Positions 62,236 to 64,000 of a stretch of DNA of 64,000 nt are shown piece by piece. The notes under the pieces are model-generated. The model did not search any database, had not been told where the DNA came from, and saw nothing but the letters and a program-made list of their open reading frames with translations. Within the stretch, counting starts at the first letter, position 1; each line of letters starts with the position of its first letter. The translations under genes were made by a program, and so were the position numbers. Source of the DNA: Alteromonas sp. CI.11.F.A3. GTDB lineage: Bacteria; Pseudomonadota; Gammaproteobacteria; Enterobacterales; Alteromonadaceae. The DNA is taken from positions 4,588,001-4,652,000 of the forward strand of contig NZ_CP136708.1 of NCBI RefSeq assembly GCF_032925565.1, written 5' to 3'.

Positions 62236-63003
62236 ATGCTTACCTTAGCTAACCAAACATTTTCATCTCGTTTATTAATGGGTACAGGTAAATTTAGCTC
62301 GCCAAGCATAATGAAACGCAGTGTAAAAAGTGCCAAAAGCACCATGGTTACTTTAGCCATGAAACGGCTTTCGGCGCACATTGAACATGATAATTCCTTA
62401 ACCTTGTTAAAAGAATTAGACGTGACGCTTTTACCGAACACCTCTGGTGCCAAAAATGCGCAAGAAGCTATTTTTGCTGCTGAGCTAGCTTATGAAGTAC
62501 TAGGTTCACCATGGATAAAGTTAGAGATTCACCCTGACCAGCAGCACCTTTTACCTGACCCTATCGAAACCTTACAGGCCGCAGAAGTATTAGTGAAAAA
62601 AGGGTTCAATGTGCTGCCTTATTGCCATGCCGACCCTGTGCTATGTAGGCGGTTAGAAGAAGTAGGCTGCGCAGCGGTTATGCCATTAGGCGCGCCTATC
62701 GGCACCAACCAAGGGTTACAAACGGCGCCTTTTTTGCGCATTATCATTGAGCAAGCGAATGTGCCCGTTATTGTAGATGCGGGTATCGGCAAACCTAGCG
62801 AAGCCATGGCTGCCATGGAAATGGGTGCAGATGCTGTATTGGTGAATACGGCTATTGCTACTGCAAGCAATCCTGTTGCCATGGCGAGCGCTTTTTCTAA
62901 AGCCGTTGAAATAGGCCGCAAAGCCTACGAAGCGGGCATGCCCAACACACAGCAACATGCTGAGCCTTCTAGCCCCTTAACTCAATTTTTGGTGCAGGAG
63001 TAA
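62236..63003 (+). CDS. thiG: Thiazole synthase ThiG
   Basis: A 255-residue TIM-barrel protein. [12 protein letters not shown] at the start, the active lysine in [32 protein letters not shown] in parts and [11 protein letters not shown] are the family motifs. It builds the thiazole phosphate from deoxyxylulose phosphate, dehydroglycine and ThiS thiocarboxylate. GGAGGG lies upstream at the end of thiS. thiH follows after seven bases. Confidence 0.97.
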   Translation: MLTLANQTFSSRLLMGTGKFSSPSIMKRSVKSAKSTMVTLAMKRLSAHIEHDNSLTLLKELDVTLLPNTSGAKNAQEAIFAAELAYEVLGSPWIKLEIHPDQQHLLPDPIETLQAAEVLVKKGFNVLPYCHADPVLCRRLEEVGCAAVMPLGAPIGTNQGLQTAPFLRIIIEQANVPVIVDAGIGKPSEAMAAMEMGADAVLVNTAIATASNPVAMASAFSKAVEIGRKAYEAGMPNTQQHAEPSSPLTQFLVQE

Positions 63004-63010
63004 TTTGGTT

Positions 63011-64000
63011 ATGCGTATTGCAAGCACACTTTTGTCGCAAGACTTATCGAATATCGCCCTTTCTATTCAAAGTAAAACCAGCAAGCATGTAGAGCAAGCG
63101 TTGGTTAAAACTAGCCGAAATATAGATGATTTCATGGCGTTAATATCGCCGGCTGCCGCCCCTTATGTAGAGGAAATGGCCATGCAGTCACAAGCACTAA
63201 CCCGCGCACGGTTTGGCAATACCATGGGGTTATTTGTGCCGCTATACCTTGCCAACTTATGTGCGAACGAATGTACCTACTGCGGCTTCACCATGAGCAA
63301 CAAAATAAAGCGCACGGTGCTAAACCTTAGCCAAATAGAAAAGGAAATAGCCGCCATTACCGACTTGGGATTTTCACAAGTATTGCTGGTAACAGGAGAG
63401 CACGAACAAAAGGTGGGAATGCCTTATTTTAGTGAAGTATTACCCTCAATCAGAGATAGCGTGAGCAATGTGATGATGGAAGTGCAACCGTTGCCACAAA
63501 AAGACTATGAAACCTTAAAGTCGTTAGGGGTGGACGCAGTGCTGGTTTACCAAGAAACCTATAACCCTCAAGAGTACGCGCGATATCATACCCGAGGTAA
63601 AAAGCAGGACTTCTTGTGGCGTTTACAGGCCAGCGATCGTATTGGCGCGGCAGGTATCGATAAAATAGGCATTGGCGCCCTATTAGGCTTAGGAGATTGG
63701 CGTACCGATAGTGTTATGACAGCCCTGCACGGCCAGCTTATACAGCAGTATTACTGGCGAAGTCGGGTAGCTATTTCTTTTCCGCGATTGCGACAGTGCG
63801 AAGGCAATACTAACGACGCCGCTAATTTACTCACCCAGCAGTTTCCAAACGAAACGCAACTGTTACAGTTAATTTGCGCTCACCGCTTGTTTAACCCTCA
63901 AGCCGAATTGTCATTGTCTACCCGCGAATCGGCGCGCTTTCGCGATGGTGTACTGCCACTGGGTATTACGTCTATGTCTGCAGGGTCACAAACCCAACCA
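63011..64000 (+). CDS. thiH: 2-iminoacetate synthase ThiH, truncated by window end
   Basis: The frame runs from ATG 63011 to the window edge without a stop, giving 330 codons of an expected 370-380. The radical SAM motif is CANECTYC (Cys84, Cys88, Cys91), preceded by LFVPLYLANL. It cleaves tyrosine to dehydroglycine and p-cresol for thiazole synthesis. Its presence explains the absence of a thiO glycine oxidase. It is the last visible gene of the thi operon. Confidence 0.95.
   Translation, partial: MRIASTLLSQDLSNIALSIQSKTSKHVEQALVKTSRNIDDFMALISPAAAPYVEEMAMQSQALTRARFGNTMGLFVPLYLANLCANECTYCGFTMSNKIKRTVLNLSQIEKEIAAITDLGFSQVLLVTGEHEQKVGMPYFSEVLPSIRDSVSNVMMEVQPLPQKDYETLKSLGVDAVLVYQETYNPQEYARYHTRGKKQDFLWRLQASDRIGAAGIDKIGIGALLGLGDWRTDSVMTALHGQLIQQYYWRSRVAISFPRLRQCEGNTNDAANLLTQQFPNETQLLQLICAHRLFNPQAELSLSTRESARFRDGVLPLGITSMSAGSQTQP

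Overview
The window reads as chromosomal DNA of a marine gammaproteobacterium of the Alteromonadales, most likely Alteromonas or a close relative. This rests on remembered family resemblance: rsmJ, recG, spoT, rpoZ, gmk and hemCDXY in gammaproteobacterial arrangements, TonB receptors, many GGDEF proteins, and moderate GC. It was not checked by any search. No tRNA, rRNA, transposase, integrase or CRISPR array was seen.

Layout. 1-10.6 kb: end of a DUF1499 gene, a SugE-type exporter, a divergent argO/argP pair, a methyltransferase, a TPR-GGDEF / DUF3034 / lipoprotein-globin cluster, a TonB receptor, a small beta-barrel protein and an MscS channel. 10.7-15.2 kb: one AT-rich 1304-codon gene encoding an alpha/beta hydrolase fused to a STAND-type NTPase, a candidate defence protein standing alone between ordinary genes. 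15.2-18.8 kb: a YhiN/HI0933 flavoprotein, a DUF2892 protein and a GGDEF-EAL protein. 18.9-23.3 kb: an fbpABC ferric iron transporter behind a secreted protein of unknown function and a Fur box. 23.7-37.8 kb: housekeeping genes (peroxiredoxin, rsmJ, recG, trmH, ridA, spoT, rpoZ, gmk, an esterase, a diguanylate cyclase, hemCDXY).

37.9-56.9 kb is the most interesting part. On the minus strand lie dihydropyrimidinase, an NCS1 transporter, an N-carbamoyl-beta-alanine amidohydrolase-like enzyme, an MmsA-type CoA-acylating semialdehyde dehydrogenase and a beta-alanine:pyruvate aminotransferase-like enzyme. Next come a LysR regulator and a RutR-like TetR regulator, and then, on the plus strand, a complete coenzyme F420 biosynthesis operon (cofG, cofH, cofD, cofC, cofE), an F420:NADPH oxidoreductase, an F420-type LLM oxidoreductase and a TonB receptor. 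Every step of reductive uracil/thymine breakdown is represented except the first, dihydropyrimidine dehydrogenase (PreTA/PydA), which is not in the window. A palindrome of the form TTTACC-N4-GGTAAA, close to the E. coli RutR site, occurs before the amidohydrolase operon (two copies), before cofG and before the TonB receptor. A second palindrome, TTTCAT-N4-ATGAAA, occurs at the aminotransferase/LysR divergent promoter and before the TonB receptor. I infer one regulon in which the LLM enzyme uses F420H2, regenerated from NADPH by the reductase, to reduce the pyrimidine ring.

56.9-64 kb: an intergenic block of four related palindromic repeat copies, a TPP riboswitch, and a thiamine operon thiC-thiDE(fused)-thiF-thiS-thiG-thiH that runs off the window end.
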